Shown: piece after piece, positions 12,201 through 22,991 of the stretch
Layout of the letters: each line of letters starts with the position of its first letter
Position numbering within the stretch: the first letter of the stretch is position 1
NCBI GenBank assembly: GCA_029237695.1
Contig: CM055265.1
Coordinates: forward strand, 214,970,506 to 215,034,505
Source: Conchocele bisecta
Lineage: Eukaryota > Mollusca > Bivalvia > Lucinida > Thyasiridae
Direction of reading: 5' to 3'
Length of the DNA: 64,000 nt
Made by a program: the position numbers and the translations under genes
The notes under the pieces: model-generated
Databases searched by the model: none
Told to the model about the DNA's origin: nothing
Seen by the model: only the letters and a program-made list of their open reading frames with translations

Positions 12201-12894
12201 GTGTTCCATGAAAGGAAACAGAAGTTATAAGCCATTTACCCAACGTTAAGTTTATGAATGTGCCAAGTTTGTGACCTTGACCTTGCGGTAAGAGCTGGGT
12301 GGTGGGTGATAGATTTACTACAGCATGATAGAGGGTCATCTGAGGAATTCATGTATGAAATATCAAGGCGTTGCATGAAAGGAAACAGATGTTATAAGAA
12401 ATTTACACCATGTTAAGTTTATGAATGTGCTAAGTTTGTGACCTTGACCTTGGGGTAAGGGTTGGGTGGTGGGTCATGGATTTGCTACAGCATGGTAGAG
12501 GGTCATCTCTGAGGAATGCATGTATGAACTAACAAGGCGTTCCATGAAAGGAAACACAAGTTGTAAGACATTTACCCAACGTTAAGTTTATGAATGTGCC
12601 AAGTTTGTGACCTTGACCTTGAGGTAAGGGCTTGGTGGTGGGTCATGAATTTGCTACAGCATGATACAGGGTCATCTGGGAAATGCATGTATGAAATAAC
12701 AAGGTGTTCCATGAAAGGAAACAAAAGTTATAAGACATTTACCCAACGTTAAGTTTATGAATGTGCCAAGATTGTGACCTTGACCTTGGGGTAAGGGCTG
12801 GGTGGTGGGTCATGGATTTTTTACAGCATGATAGAGGGTTATCTGAGGAACGCATGTATGAAATAACAAGGTGTTCCATGAAAGGAAACAGAAG
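9282..12894 (+). mobile_element. SBE-3 copy 1: ~167-bp satellite array, right end lost
   Basis: The head contains the perfect hairpin GTTGTCAGAAGACAAC followed by AGCTCGCCTG. About 20 monomers follow; the GTTAAGTTTATGAA box recurs mostly every 167-170 bp (for example 10906, 11073, 11240, 11407, 11577, 11744, 11911, 12078, 12245, 12412, 12581, 12748). Each unit carries TGTGACCTTGACCTTGGGG. The array stops mid-monomer where the retrotransposon remnant begins, so the tail is missing. Later units form a six-monomer higher-order repeat (see findings). Confidence 0.85.
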
Positions 12895-12896
12895 AT

Positions 12897-13872
12897 TCTG
12901 TCCAGAGATTGAGCATGTGGTCTCCAGTGGAATAGAGGATCTATCTGCAAAGGTCGCAGGTGCAGAGATCCTAGGCAAATACGATCCGCCACTGAGCTCA
13001 GGACAAAACCCACAGCATTTCCCTGTCTGGCAATAAAACAGTGTCCAGGACCTTGAACATCAGTGTCAAGATCCCGCCCATCCTGTCCAAAGGTACCATG
13101 ACTATCCCCAGATTGTTTAAGTTCATACCTACGTAGCAGAACTCTTGAGTCGGAATCAGTTCTTACTTCTCTAGATTGGAAAGAGTCCCAACCCTGTGAT
13201 CAGAATCCAGAACACCCTCATATTTGTCATCATAGTGTCCCTGGATTGATCGTGCAAAAGCCAGACGCCTAGGTATTGAAGAATCGGAATTTCCCTCTGC
13301 ATGGCTTATGCCGCAATTGCCTCCATTAGTTGAACCAACTCGTGGCCGCGCAGATTCCGAAAGTTAGGACACAAAACTGATTTATCCGACCTTCCGACAA
13401 GAAGCGTAGCAACTTCCTGGATGTCAGACATATCGGAACATGTAGGTAACCTTCATGCAGATCGATGAATACGGCCCAATCGTTTGCCTTTATAGTACGA
13501 TGTATCGACCTGATGGTCTCCATTTTGAAATGATCTGCCTGAACGAACGGTTCAGCATTGGCAGATAGAGTAAGGGGCGCAACTTTCCGTTTCGTTTTGA
13601 CACTAAGGAAGTCTGCTGTAGAAACCTTGGGATAACCAATGTGCTCTTCGTTAAAAGGGAATTCACCTCTGCCACAAGGGTATCCCTTTTCTGCGAAACA
13701 TTGCAAGGCTCCCACCTTTGTGGAGAACATTCGAGGGGGGAGCTGTGTAGAAGGGAATTAAGTAGCCCTTCCTCACTATGTGACTGGTAAATTTGCAATC
13801 CGTTATTTCCTGCCATTGTAGGATATCTTTCCTCCTACAATCCTGTAGGATGCGCGAATGGACCACGCCCAT
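12897..13872 (-). pseudogene. Reverse transcriptase / RNase H region, DIRS-like, broken
   Basis: Would copy element RNA into DNA. Reading right to left, one frame (13490-13816) carries an N-terminal block with LVSKRNGKLRP, and a second frame (13326-13730) carries HFKMETIRSI, then DLHEGYLHVPI with the motif-A Asp near 13462, RKLLRF and FGICAATSWF. The two frames differ, so there is a frameshift around 13530-13570. Past 13326 the similarity continues through several stops and frame changes; the active-site box expected to read YLDDWL reads YLGVWL near 13260-13280, so both catalytic Asp residues are lost. A later piece (12810-13013) resembles the start of the RNase H region. The gene is non-functional. 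A Gypsy-type RT was considered, but FKMET and the spacing favour the DIRS type. Confidence 0.7.
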
Positions 13873-14860
13873 GAGCGCAAAGCACCCCTAGAGAAATTGC
13901 CGCTACCTTTCCTGACCTGGAAGGATCGATGAGGAAGCTAGACAAGCGTCAACCTTCGACCACACCATGTCTGCTGACAATGTCAGAGCATTCGCCATAA
14001 TATGCTTGGCGGCTCTGGCCAACGATGGCAACAGTGATTATACCGCTCTGGAGTCACCCGATTCCATAGCAGACCAGACCTGTTTGCGGCCAACAAAAGA
14101 TCCATGTGTGAGGATGTGGAAACCAGTGAACTCGCCCCGACATCCAAATATTACCTCGAAGCATCCTCATCCAATGATAGGTGCTTAAAGGGTCAATTGT
14201 CCGTATGTGGTACGTTAAACTGGAGTCCTTGATGAGCCAGAAACGCATTAGGCGTAAGACAACCCACTTTCTTGTGATCAGAACCCTGGGTTCTCTTCTG
14301 TGATTGGGGTTTAACGTCCCAGCAACATCTAAGTCCATATAAGGACGGGACCACAGTTTAAAGTCTCATCTGACTGACAGACCAGTGGGATGGAAATACT
14401 ATGAAAGTATTTTTCATGCCCTATGGTAGGTTATGCATTGAATTATTGTATTATACCACTGATCCACAGCCCGTCCCTTTCCATTCAAGAAGAGCCCCCA
14501 TTGTGGGAGAGTTTGGCAACCTGGGAATCTCTTTGGGAGCCGTGACCATATCGGCCTCCCAAAGAGACTTGGCTTTGGACACTGGAGCGGACCGAGTCTG
14601 GCAGACCTCTTGAGGCAGATACTGATAAACTGCCACGACAGCCTCCGGGTATAATGGTATAATGGAGCCGAATGCTCTTCAAAGACACTCCCTAGGGAGA
14701 TCAGATCCGAACCACCCCTAGTGACTGGTTCGAAACTTGAGCTTCGTCCTCCACTCTTAACTCCATTGTTTCAAGATCAATTTCCATGAACCCATGGGCG
14801 CATTGCGTACTGTAAGCTCTTCAATCATTTTGGAGATGGAAGATGGAAGATAATAATACT

Positions 14861-14997
14861 GAGTGTCCGGTTTCCATTGGCCCGTGCCCGGTTGCCTGTG
14901 TCCAGTCATTGGTCTGTGTCCGGTGTTCGGTGGCCATTTTCCGGTGTCCGGTGGCCATTAGCCTGTGTCCGGTGGCCATTGTCCGGTGTCCGTGCTC
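14861..14997 (-). repeat. GTGTCCGGTGGCCATT minisatellite inside the retrotransposon remnant
   Basis: Irregular units of about 14-21 bp built on TGTCCGGTGGCCATT. On the minus strand one frame (14821-15057) reads through them as a degenerate GHR-MAT repeat between non-repeat sequence, so the minisatellite may have expanded inside the element's first ORF. Confidence 0.6.
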
Positions 14998-15121
14998 TAC
15001 GGGTACTGGAGCACCATGAGCAAAACTAGCAACATTAGGAGGCACAGTCATAAGCATCTCCCTGTCACCACCCGGAACTGAACTGGGCGTAGACTCAGAA
15101 ACAATCTTAAGTATATGAGTC

Positions 15122-15360
15122 CTAGCTAAGGCCCCCTGCTTCTTGTCCTGATATGACCTGGTAGCAAGCGTCTGTGTCCACGTCTAGTACCCCAGTGGGT
15201 CGAAACGTAACACAGATGTTCCTTAAACAGCTTTTCTGTTTCTGACAACATCTGAAACAGATAATTTTGCGCGAGTCCCAAGTACCCGCTTTGTGACCAC
15301 AACCTAACGTCTTCTGACCCGTGTTGGGCTTAGGCGTACCATTACCCATTGTAAACACCC
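15122..15360 (-). pseudogene. Possible first-ORF (gag-like) fragment of the DIRS-like remnant
   Basis: A minus-strand frame starting near 15352 (MGNGTPKPNTGQKT...) is lysine-rich and then has closely spaced Cys and His residues (GCGHKAG, CFRCCQKQKSC). It ends at a stop near 15122, and further pieces downstream are in other frames. Position, orientation and composition fit an element's first ORF ahead of the RT, but no specific family match was recognised. Confidence 0.4.
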
Positions 15361-15545
15361 AAGCTGAAAATAAAAATTCCGAATAAAAAAAACAACAACA
15401 TTTGCCGAAAATAGGAACGTCCGAGAATAGGTTCACCTCGGGCGTGGCCACGCAAACAATGCCCAAAACAATGGAAATTTCGACTAGTAACGAATGTATT
15501 AACCGTAAAACAGGCAACACTCAGTAGTGGAGTATATAACAAAAG

Positions 15546-17255
15546 AAACAAGAGTTGTCAGAAGACAACGAAGCTCGCCTGTTGGCAGCCTTCACTCAAA
15601 CTTGACACAGTTGCATAAAAAACATGAATATTATATAACTTGATATTGGGTTAAGGGGCGTGCGGTCGATCTTGACATTGGGGTCAGTTGTGCAAGGTGG
15701 GTCGTGGGTTTGCTATAGCATAATATATCATATTAAGATGAATGCATGTATGAAATATCAATGCGCTCCCTGAAAACAAAGTAAAACGAACTTGAACCCA
15801 ACAATTAAGGGAAAGGGGTGGGGTGGGAGGGGGGGGGGGGGGGTTGGGTCATGGATTTGCTGTATAGTAAATACATGGTTAGTGCCTTAGAATATAAAAT
15901 ATATTCGGTTGAGCCTTAGACAGCTTTATTGGGGCGAGCTTTAGCGAGCCCCAATAAAGTTGTCGGAGCGAAACCGAATATATTTTATATTCTAAGGCAC
16001 TAACCATGTATTTACTTTATACCGCAACCCATTTTACGTTTACGTCACGTTGATTTATGACGTAACGTCAAGTTGTCTGACTGACGTCATTACGGCCGTC
16101 TTGGATGAAGAGGACAAGGAGCAGTACGGAAAACATTTTATTTTAGAAATTCGCCCCAAAACCATGCTAGCTACCTTGGAAATGATCCAAATAAGAAAAC
16201 AAGAGCTAGTTTGTTCAAATCAGTCCAGTAATTCTAAATTTATTCCAACACTATTGAGGTGAAGTCAGTCACTTTTTCCGTTGCTATTTTGAACCCACTG
16301 GTCACATGACGAGAGGTCAAAGGTGAGAAAATAAAGCTAGTACGGCTGGTACCCGGTTACATTGTAATTATATGCAAACTGACCACCAAAACAAAAGTGC
16401 AAGTTTATTATGCTACTTTGATGTATATACGGTTAGTAGCGAATATAGATGATGTTTATTCGGCCCCCTTTATTAGGTTACTTCAGACGCTGGTTGCGGT
16501 ATAAAGCACAATAGATGTTCATCAGATGAAAGTTTATGAATGTGCTAAGTTTGTGACCTAGACCTTGGGATAAGGGGTGGGTGGTGGGTCATGGATTTGC
16601 TACAGCATGATACAGGGTCATCTGGGGAATGCATGTATGAAATAACAAGGTGTTCCATGAAAGGAAACAGATGTTATAAGACATTTACCCCAAAATTAAG
16701 TTTATGAATGTGCTAAGTTTGTGACCTTGACTTTGGGGTAAGGGGTGGGTCATGGATTTGCTATAGCACAATAGAGTATCATCAGATGAATGCATGTATG
16801 AAATATCAAGGCGTTCCATGAAAGGAAACAGATGTTATAATACATTTACCCCAACGTTAAGTTTATGAATGTGCTAGGTTTGTGACCTTGACCTTGGGGT
16901 AAGGGTTGGGTGGTGAGACGTGGATTTGCTACAGCATGATAGAGGGTCGTCTGAGGAATGCATGTATAAAATATCAAGGCGTTCCATGAAAGGAAACAGA
17001 TGTTATAAGACATTTACCCCAAAATTCAGTTTATGAATGTGCTAAGTTTGTGACCTTGACCTTGGGGTAAGGGTTGGGTGGTGTGTCATGGATTTGCTAC
17101 AGCATGATAGAGGGTCATCTGAGCAATGCATGTATGAAATAACAAGGTGTTCCATGAAAGGAAACAGAAGTTATAAGACATTTACCCCAACGTTAAGTTT
17201 GTGGACGCCGACGGGGGTATGCCATAAGCTCTTCTGCACTTCGCGCAGGCGAGCT
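15546..17255 (+). mobile_element. SBE-3 copy 2, both ends present
   Basis: The head is nearly identical to that at 9282 (GTTGTCAGAAGACAAC, AGCTCGCCTG). Four to five ~165 bp monomers follow 16505. The tail TGGACGCCGACGGGGGTA then CTTCGCGCAGGCGAGCT ends it. AGCTCGCCTG in the head and CAGGCGAGCT in the tail are exact reverse complements, and CTGC/GCAG in the tail can form a hairpin. The array is interrupted by a palindromic insertion at 15865-16505 and by a G-run at 15826-15843. Confidence 0.85.
15865..16505. mobile_element. Nested palindromic insertion inside the SBE-3 array
   Basis: The satellite reads GATTTGCTGTA before the insertion and GCACAATAG after it, as uninterrupted monomers do. The first 155 bp form a near-perfect fold-back: AGTAAATACATGGTTAG in the left arm and CTAACCATGTATTTACT in the right, with an inner stem CTTTATTGGGGC/GCCCCAATAAAG. 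From 16015 a second module is bounded by CTTTATACCGCAACC and its exact reverse complement at 16492-16506. A 70-codon frame at 16050-16262 lies inside and resembles nothing known to me. Confidence 0.7.
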
Positions 17256-18193
17256 AAAAACAAGTTGGTAAACAAAAGCATATCGGCTTTCCAGAAGCAA
17301 GAGGGTTTTCTATCGATATATGGGACAGGTGTAAGGTAGGGACTATATGCGGGGATTAATACATTGTTCTGGAATGGGTTAGTACAACATAGAAGCTATA
17401 TAGCAACATATAGATGGAAGTACAAATTGAAACACATTCCAGAACATCATATCGTCACACGGGGACAATGAATCGCACATGTCAATATCAATGCAGTATT
17501 CATGCATTTACTGGTTGCGATTAAACTAAGGTCCATTCAGAGGACATGTCAAAAATGCGATAGAATGCAATAACCTGGTAGTTCTTTAACGTGAGGAACA
17601 AGCTTGTGAAATATTGTGAAGCATTATTTATACAATACATGTAAGCATTATCAAACTGATGTTAATGGTCTTCGGTACTCATACTGTGTCTGAAGAATAT
17701 TGAAATACATAGGATTTCACCAACTGCCGATGCTCTTGGGGCGTAGCGTGAGCAAATTATCAAGCAACAAGTTGGAGCTGATCTTTTGAACCAGAACCTA
17801 ATGCTCTAAGTGCAGATGGTCATGTATAAACAGTTAAGAATGGGACACAGTTCGATTGGATGACAGTTCCTCCTGCTCCAGAAGAGGTAATGTTGGTTTC
17901 CAGTTATGGGTGTAAGGGAATCTGTAACACAAACAAAGATACATATCTCGATCAAATTAGATGCTATGTACTAATATTTGTAATTGTGGTGACAATATTG
18001 CAAAGATAAAGTTGACATTGTTACAAAATACAGAGATAACTGCGATGAAGACAATGACTAGAACATGGACAATATAAGAAGTAACTTGTTCCTTGCATTA
18101 ATGTCTGGCCATGTTATGGCCATGAAAATGCTATCGTATAAGGCATCACTTACTGACAAATCTATTAATCAATTAACTTTCAAATCAATGTAC
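17256..18193. other. No recognised feature
   Basis: Mixed-composition sequence with no tandem repeat, element end or plausible coding frame. Confidence 0.5.
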
Positions 18194-18197
18194 ATAC

Positions 18198-19243
18198 TGT
18201 AGTGAAACTCCGGTTCCACTACAAGATTCTGTCATCCTGGTGGGACTGAGTGCCCCTGATCGGAGTTACAAAGCCCCAGAGTGCCTGGCATGATACACAT
18301 GTAATCCTGAAATACATTTGGATGGATTACTGTGCATCTTATGCCACCCTGGAGACTCTCCAGGACCTTTAGCCAGTGACTGTTCATTGACAGTTGCCGA
18401 CTATTGGTCATTGTCGGGTACTGGTATCAAGGTCGTGACCCCTAGATTCACACTGCAGGTGACTGCTATTTCTTATCACATTTAAACTCAGCCTACACTC
18501 TTGTCTGACCAGGATCGGCATAATCTTATTCACTATTCATTATGTTCCCTAGAAAGTACCCGCTCGCGCAAGGAATAGTGGTATTCATAGCAGTATAACC
18601 AAGTTTAGCGAGCGCGTTAGTGTAAATTCCCCAACTTCATGTAAACTTGCCTACCTTTAGCCGTGCGAGCAGCCTCCAGTAAATCCTTTCAACCACCGAA
18701 TAATATGTCATTGCAAAGATCTACACTGTCGCTATCTGCTCTTGTAGCGCCCGCACAGACCAAACTTGTCATTATTCTAGACGACACGTTTGTGTGCTGG
18801 ATTTCTACTTGTTATTTTGCGTATCCAATATGGCCGACATTTTCCCTTGCGTCTCTGATTTTCTGTGCTGTGATTGGTTGGAATTATTAGCAGCGGGAAA
18901 TTCGATTGGGGCTCGCACGGCTGCTGCTCGCATCTCATCTATATAAAGGAGGCGAGCTGCGCAACTCATTAATTAACTTGTCAGTCGACTGACCCACTCA
19001 TATTGTCAGTAAACGCTAGTGACCTATTGTCGACTCAGGTAACCAGTTAATTCCCGTCACGCTGAGTAACTTAGTACTATGTCACATAGTATTATTAGTT
19101 AAGTTCATTTGAGCCATCCTGACACGGGGCTCTTGCATTAATAAATAAGTACGAGTTCAGACGATTGTTGTTAATAACTTGAAATACAGATAAACAGTAA
19201 TAACGCTACCGTGCCGCCAACCAGGGCAGGGGTGTTGATTACA
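18198..19243 (+). mobile_element. Probable solo LTR
   Basis: Starts TGTAGTGAAACTCCGG and ends GTTGATTACA, giving TG...CA borders, and is flanked on both sides by ATAC (18194-18197 and 19244-19247) as a 4-bp target duplication. Inside, in order, are reversed CCAAT boxes (GTGATTGGTTGG), a TATA box (CTATATAAAGG near 18950) and a poly(A) signal AATAAA at 19140-19145: the promoter-then-polyadenylation order of an LTR. No primer-binding site, gag or pol follows. The first 26 bp are almost palindromic. The short duplication could be chance, so confidence is moderate. Confidence 0.5.
18949..18959 (+). promoter_or_regulatory. TATA box of the putative LTR
   Basis: CTATATAAAGG follows GC-rich sequence with CCAAT-type boxes and precedes a likely transcript start near 18980. 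Confidence 0.5.
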
Positions 19244-19419
19244 ATACTGAATACAAAATTGGAAAATCATAATTACATTCAATTGTAGTTACGTGTATAT
19301 ATGTGACATGAGATGGCAAAAGAAGCCAGTGTATGAGAAAACCTACAAACAGTTGCAGGCTGGCATAAATGTATTAATACAAGATACGAGTGAACATCTA
19401 TGGTGTATGATGAGTGTCC

Positions 19420-19985
19420 TTCAATTTAACATTGGAAATAGCTAAGTCGATTACACAAAATAAATAGGTCAAGATCAACAAAGGTCACATGTTGGAAATT
19501 GGTATGTAGTGGGAACCCGTTGGTTATGAAGTTGTGCAAGTATGGTGGTTCTATGTGGTACAGTAACAGAGAAATGGACATAAACACGAACACTTAACAT
19601 TGAAAATGGCTAAGTCCATTACGCGGAAAAAATAGGTTCAAGGCCAAAAAAAGGTAGTCACATGTTGGACAGTGGTATGTGATGGGCACGTGTTGGTAAT
19701 GAAGTTGTGTAAGTATGGTGATTCTAGGTAGTAACGGAGAAATGGACATAAACACGAACACTTAACATTGAAAATGGCTCAGTCCATTACGCGGAAAAAA
19801 TAGGTTCAAGGCCAAAAAAAGGTAGTCACATGTTGGACAGTGGTATGTGATGGGCACGTGTTGGTAATGAAGTTGTGTAAGTATGGTGATTCTAGGTGGA
19901 ACAGTAACAGAGAAATTGACAAAACACGAAAACTTAACATTGGAATTGGACGCCGCCAGCAGCCCGCACTTCGACAAAAAAATTC
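19420..19985 (+). mobile_element. SBE-6: three 168-bp monomers and a GACGCCGCC tail
   Basis: The box CTTAACATTGAAAATGGCT recurs at 168 bp spacing (about 19425, 19593, 19761). Copies two and three are almost identical, which indicates recent duplication or conversion. The array ends in GGACGCCGCCAGCAGCCCGC, a tail type also seen at 24570 and 58290. The GGTCA boxes are on the opposite strand relative to most other arrays here. Confidence 0.7.
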
Positions 19986-20367
19986 CGGCTAAAAATGAAA
20001 GGCAGATATGAAATGACTCGTTACTAATTGTGTATGTAATCAAATATTTTAACTACTACAAAATGTGCCAAATATTGTGATTGGAAATTTGGATAGTTCG
20101 TGATACAACATAGCAATACGGAGTACAGTGAGGTTTAGTCGAGTGTATCTCATAATCATTTGGCTAGTTTTGTAGATTTGTAGCTGTAAAGACATATCTG
20201 AATACTGATCAAGAAGCAACAAACAATGATTTCATAAGCCACCAAACATTATGAACATCATTTGAATTATTGTAATCAGGGCATTTTTTCCTGCTTTCTG
20301 AGAAGTGCAAAATCACATGGCAATCAATATATAGCTAATATGCCATATTAACATGATATAATTATGT

Positions 20368-20440
20368 TGCCGTAGCCTAGAGGATAAAACACCCACCTCG
20401 CAACTGGGTGATCGATATGGCTGTTTGGTGAGCTTCTAGC
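20368..20440 (+). repeat. tRNA-like SINE fragment (weak)
   Basis: TAGCCTAGAGGATAAAACAC resembles an A box and D arm, and CCCACCTCGCAACTGGG resembles an anticodon arm. The B box is degenerate. Probably the decayed head of a tRNA-derived SINE. Confidence 0.35.
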
Positions 20441-20519
20441 TAACAACACTAGATGGTCGGTAAATCCGACAAATGCTCCCCGATTGAAATTCAAAGTCAT
20501 TGACCCTGGGTATCGGTGT

Positions 20520-21095
20520 AATATGCTTATTAATCACAATAAATGGTGATCAATGTGTATATTATGTTTCAGGTTGATATCGCAAGCGGTCACAGAGATA
20601 TAGCAAATGAAAACATGGATGGTGATCAATGTGTATATGAAGTTTCAAGTTGATATCGCAAGCGGTCACAGAGATATAGCAATTTGAAAACACTTTAACG
20701 TGAGCTTTAACAAAACAAAAGTCTAAGTCGTTTGACCTTGGGCTCCTGGTCAGCATGGGTAGGGTACACAATGCAAATATGGATGGTGATCAATGTGTAT
20801 TTGAAGTTTCAAGTTGATATCGCAAGCGGTCATAGAGATATAGCAATTTGAAAAACTTTAACGTAAGCTTTAACAAAATAACAAAATAAAATTCTAAGTC
20901 ATTTGACCTTGACCTTGGGCTCCTGGTCAGCATGGGTAGGGTATACAATGAACATATGTATGGTGATCAATGTGTATATGAAGTTTCAAGTTGATATACC
21001 AAGCAGTCACAGAGATATAGCAATTTGATTTTTTTTAACATAAAACTCGGACGGCAGTAGCCGGACAAAGCGGTAACTATATGCTACCCTGGAAA
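20520..21095 (+). repeat. Tandem array with ATGGTGATCAATGTGTAT monomers, SBE-1-like
   Basis: The box starts at 20543, 20619, 20783 and 20960, so units are about 164-177 bp with one shortened to 76 bp. Monomers include GTTGATATCGCAAGCGG and TTTGACCTTGACCTTGGGC. It ends with CTCGGACGGCAGTAGCCG and CAAAGCGGTAAC. Confidence 0.7.
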
Positions 21096-22991
21096 AATAA
21101 TTCGGGAAGCATACTAAATGGTACCAAGTGCCTATCTGCATCATACCTTCCCATATATGATAAGAATTGAGAAGTACTGCTGTTCAGAGATTACAGTGTT
21201 TCATCAGCCAAATTTGGGATAATATACAGGCATTGTCAATAGGGGAGACACTGTAATAAACACAGCGGGACTATCAACATGTGGCAATGATAATTTATGA
21301 ATAATTGTATTACAACTAACAAACACAATGTGTGGAATCATGTGGTTTCCAAACGGCACGACGTCGTGTTTTTTGGATGTGTTTACAGTATATTTCCTTT
21401 AATATCTTGCTAATGGAATGACATATTTTTATGAAATATACCGCAGCAAATGCGGTGCACGTTGCCCTTCATTGTATTTGCGGCTTTAATCTCATACTTC
21501 TGTCTCGTTTTGACGAGGAATCAGTTACCGTAAATGTGGTCCAGAGTTCAAATTTGAAGTTGACTATACTTCAGAGTATTCAATAGGTTTAAGACTTGAT
21601 TTTGGTAGATTAGCCATTGACAATTAAAAAATCAAAACATTAACCAAACATATCGGTGTAGTCTGACCTATTTAAAAGGTTAAAGGAGTGCAAAATATAA
21701 TATTTATTATACAAAAATCTCAATAAGACTGGCACAATAGCAGAAAGCATATAAGCAAGCATATCAGCTGTTGCAAAAATGAATTGGCTTTCCAAATATA
21801 TCAATGGTTATTTGATAACGTTGCTGTGTGCACGGAAATTCAAGATGGTGTCCAAAATGGCGTCCACTTTTCCAGTAAACTGACGTTTACCCTTCATATA
21901 TATTTTAGAATAGCTTGCAAAGTGTAGCCACCAGCATATTGTGTTGACCACTGAAAAATGCAGGAATAATCATCATTTCAGAAAATATAAAGTTTATGTA
22001 CCAGTCAAATATGTGAAGAGAATTTCAAGATGGCACCCACTGCGTAATTCTTTATTATTTACCTGAAATTGTTCGAAGCAATGAAACAAAATACTATTCA
22101 TAAACGACATTTTATACGAAGTACATGAGGTGTGGCTATACTTTTGTTTAGCTGTGAGGATCGTAGCTGTGGTTTTAATATTATTTAATGCATATTTACT
22201 CAGTGCCATTTTTTAAAAATCCAAGATGGCCGCCATCACCTCATGAAATTACTAATAGCAATATAACTTTCAAACAAATGGCTCTAGAGCAATATTTCTG
22301 GCTGTGTAACCATATTTTCGACCATTATACATGTAATGCTACGTGGATTATTACAACACCAATACCATAATTTCTGAGATCAATATGGCCGCCACAAATT
22401 GTCAAATATGACGTTTACATTCATATATTACTGATACCAAGTATTCTACCCATGTTTTCAGAGTAAAGTGATGCAAAGAAATAATTAGAATAAAATGGTT
22501 AATTATAATTAGTGTAGAATTCGTATTGGTATATCAGACAACTTAGGAAATTATAAAAACATTATCTGTAGCAGTTGCACATGTATTATTCAGGTTCTAG
22601 ACGTTGGCAACTGAACTCATATTTAGTGTTCTCAATATTCATCGATGATAACGGACAAACATGCTGTTTCAAATCTGTATAAAATGTATGTCAATAGGTA
22701 TTTATGGTGATGGTGACGACAGGAGACAGTGATTGTTTTGCTGAAGTCAGCTGAGCCGAAAAGTCAGCGGAGAATTTTGTTAGACAACAACAACAACTGA
22801 AAGTTCTTATACCGAGAAATTTCAATAGTGACACAATTGTATGAGGAGAGAGCCTTATTGCCATATTCCAGAAACCCAGATCACTCTACAGTTGATGTAA
22901 TATTAGAACAATAATTAAGTGTTCCAGCCTCCCAGAATTTGGCCAAGACCGTAAAAGTATCCCTACTGACAAAGCTTGAAGAGCTGGTTGA

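Larger units (their letters stand above)
12895..15544 (-). mobile_element. Decayed DIRS-like retrotransposon remnant between two SBE-3 copies
   Basis: Bounded at the left by a broken SBE-3 monomer and at the right by a fresh SBE-3 head. On the minus strand, a Cys/His-containing frame resembling a first ORF (about 15122-15360) lies upstream of reverse-transcriptase blocks (about 13870-13100) and a following region near 12900-13020 with an RPLQIDPLFHWRPH motif. No tyrosine recombinase or methyltransferase part is visible, so the remnant is truncated at its 3' end. Assignment to the DIRS group rests on the FKMET, YLHVPI and LEKSELIPTQ motif style and is inference. Confidence 0.65.

Noticed and set aside
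12739..13036. Frames crossing the junction of the SBE-3 array and the retrotransposon remnant
   Set aside because: They fuse satellite translation to a broken RT region in whichever frame is open; not a real fusion gene.
16050..16262. 70-codon frame with a charged N-terminal half
   Set aside because: Inside a palindromic insertion; no homologue recognised and too short to judge.
18663..18890. 75-codon plus-strand frame
   Set aside because: Lies in the promoter part of the putative LTR and has no recognisable domain.
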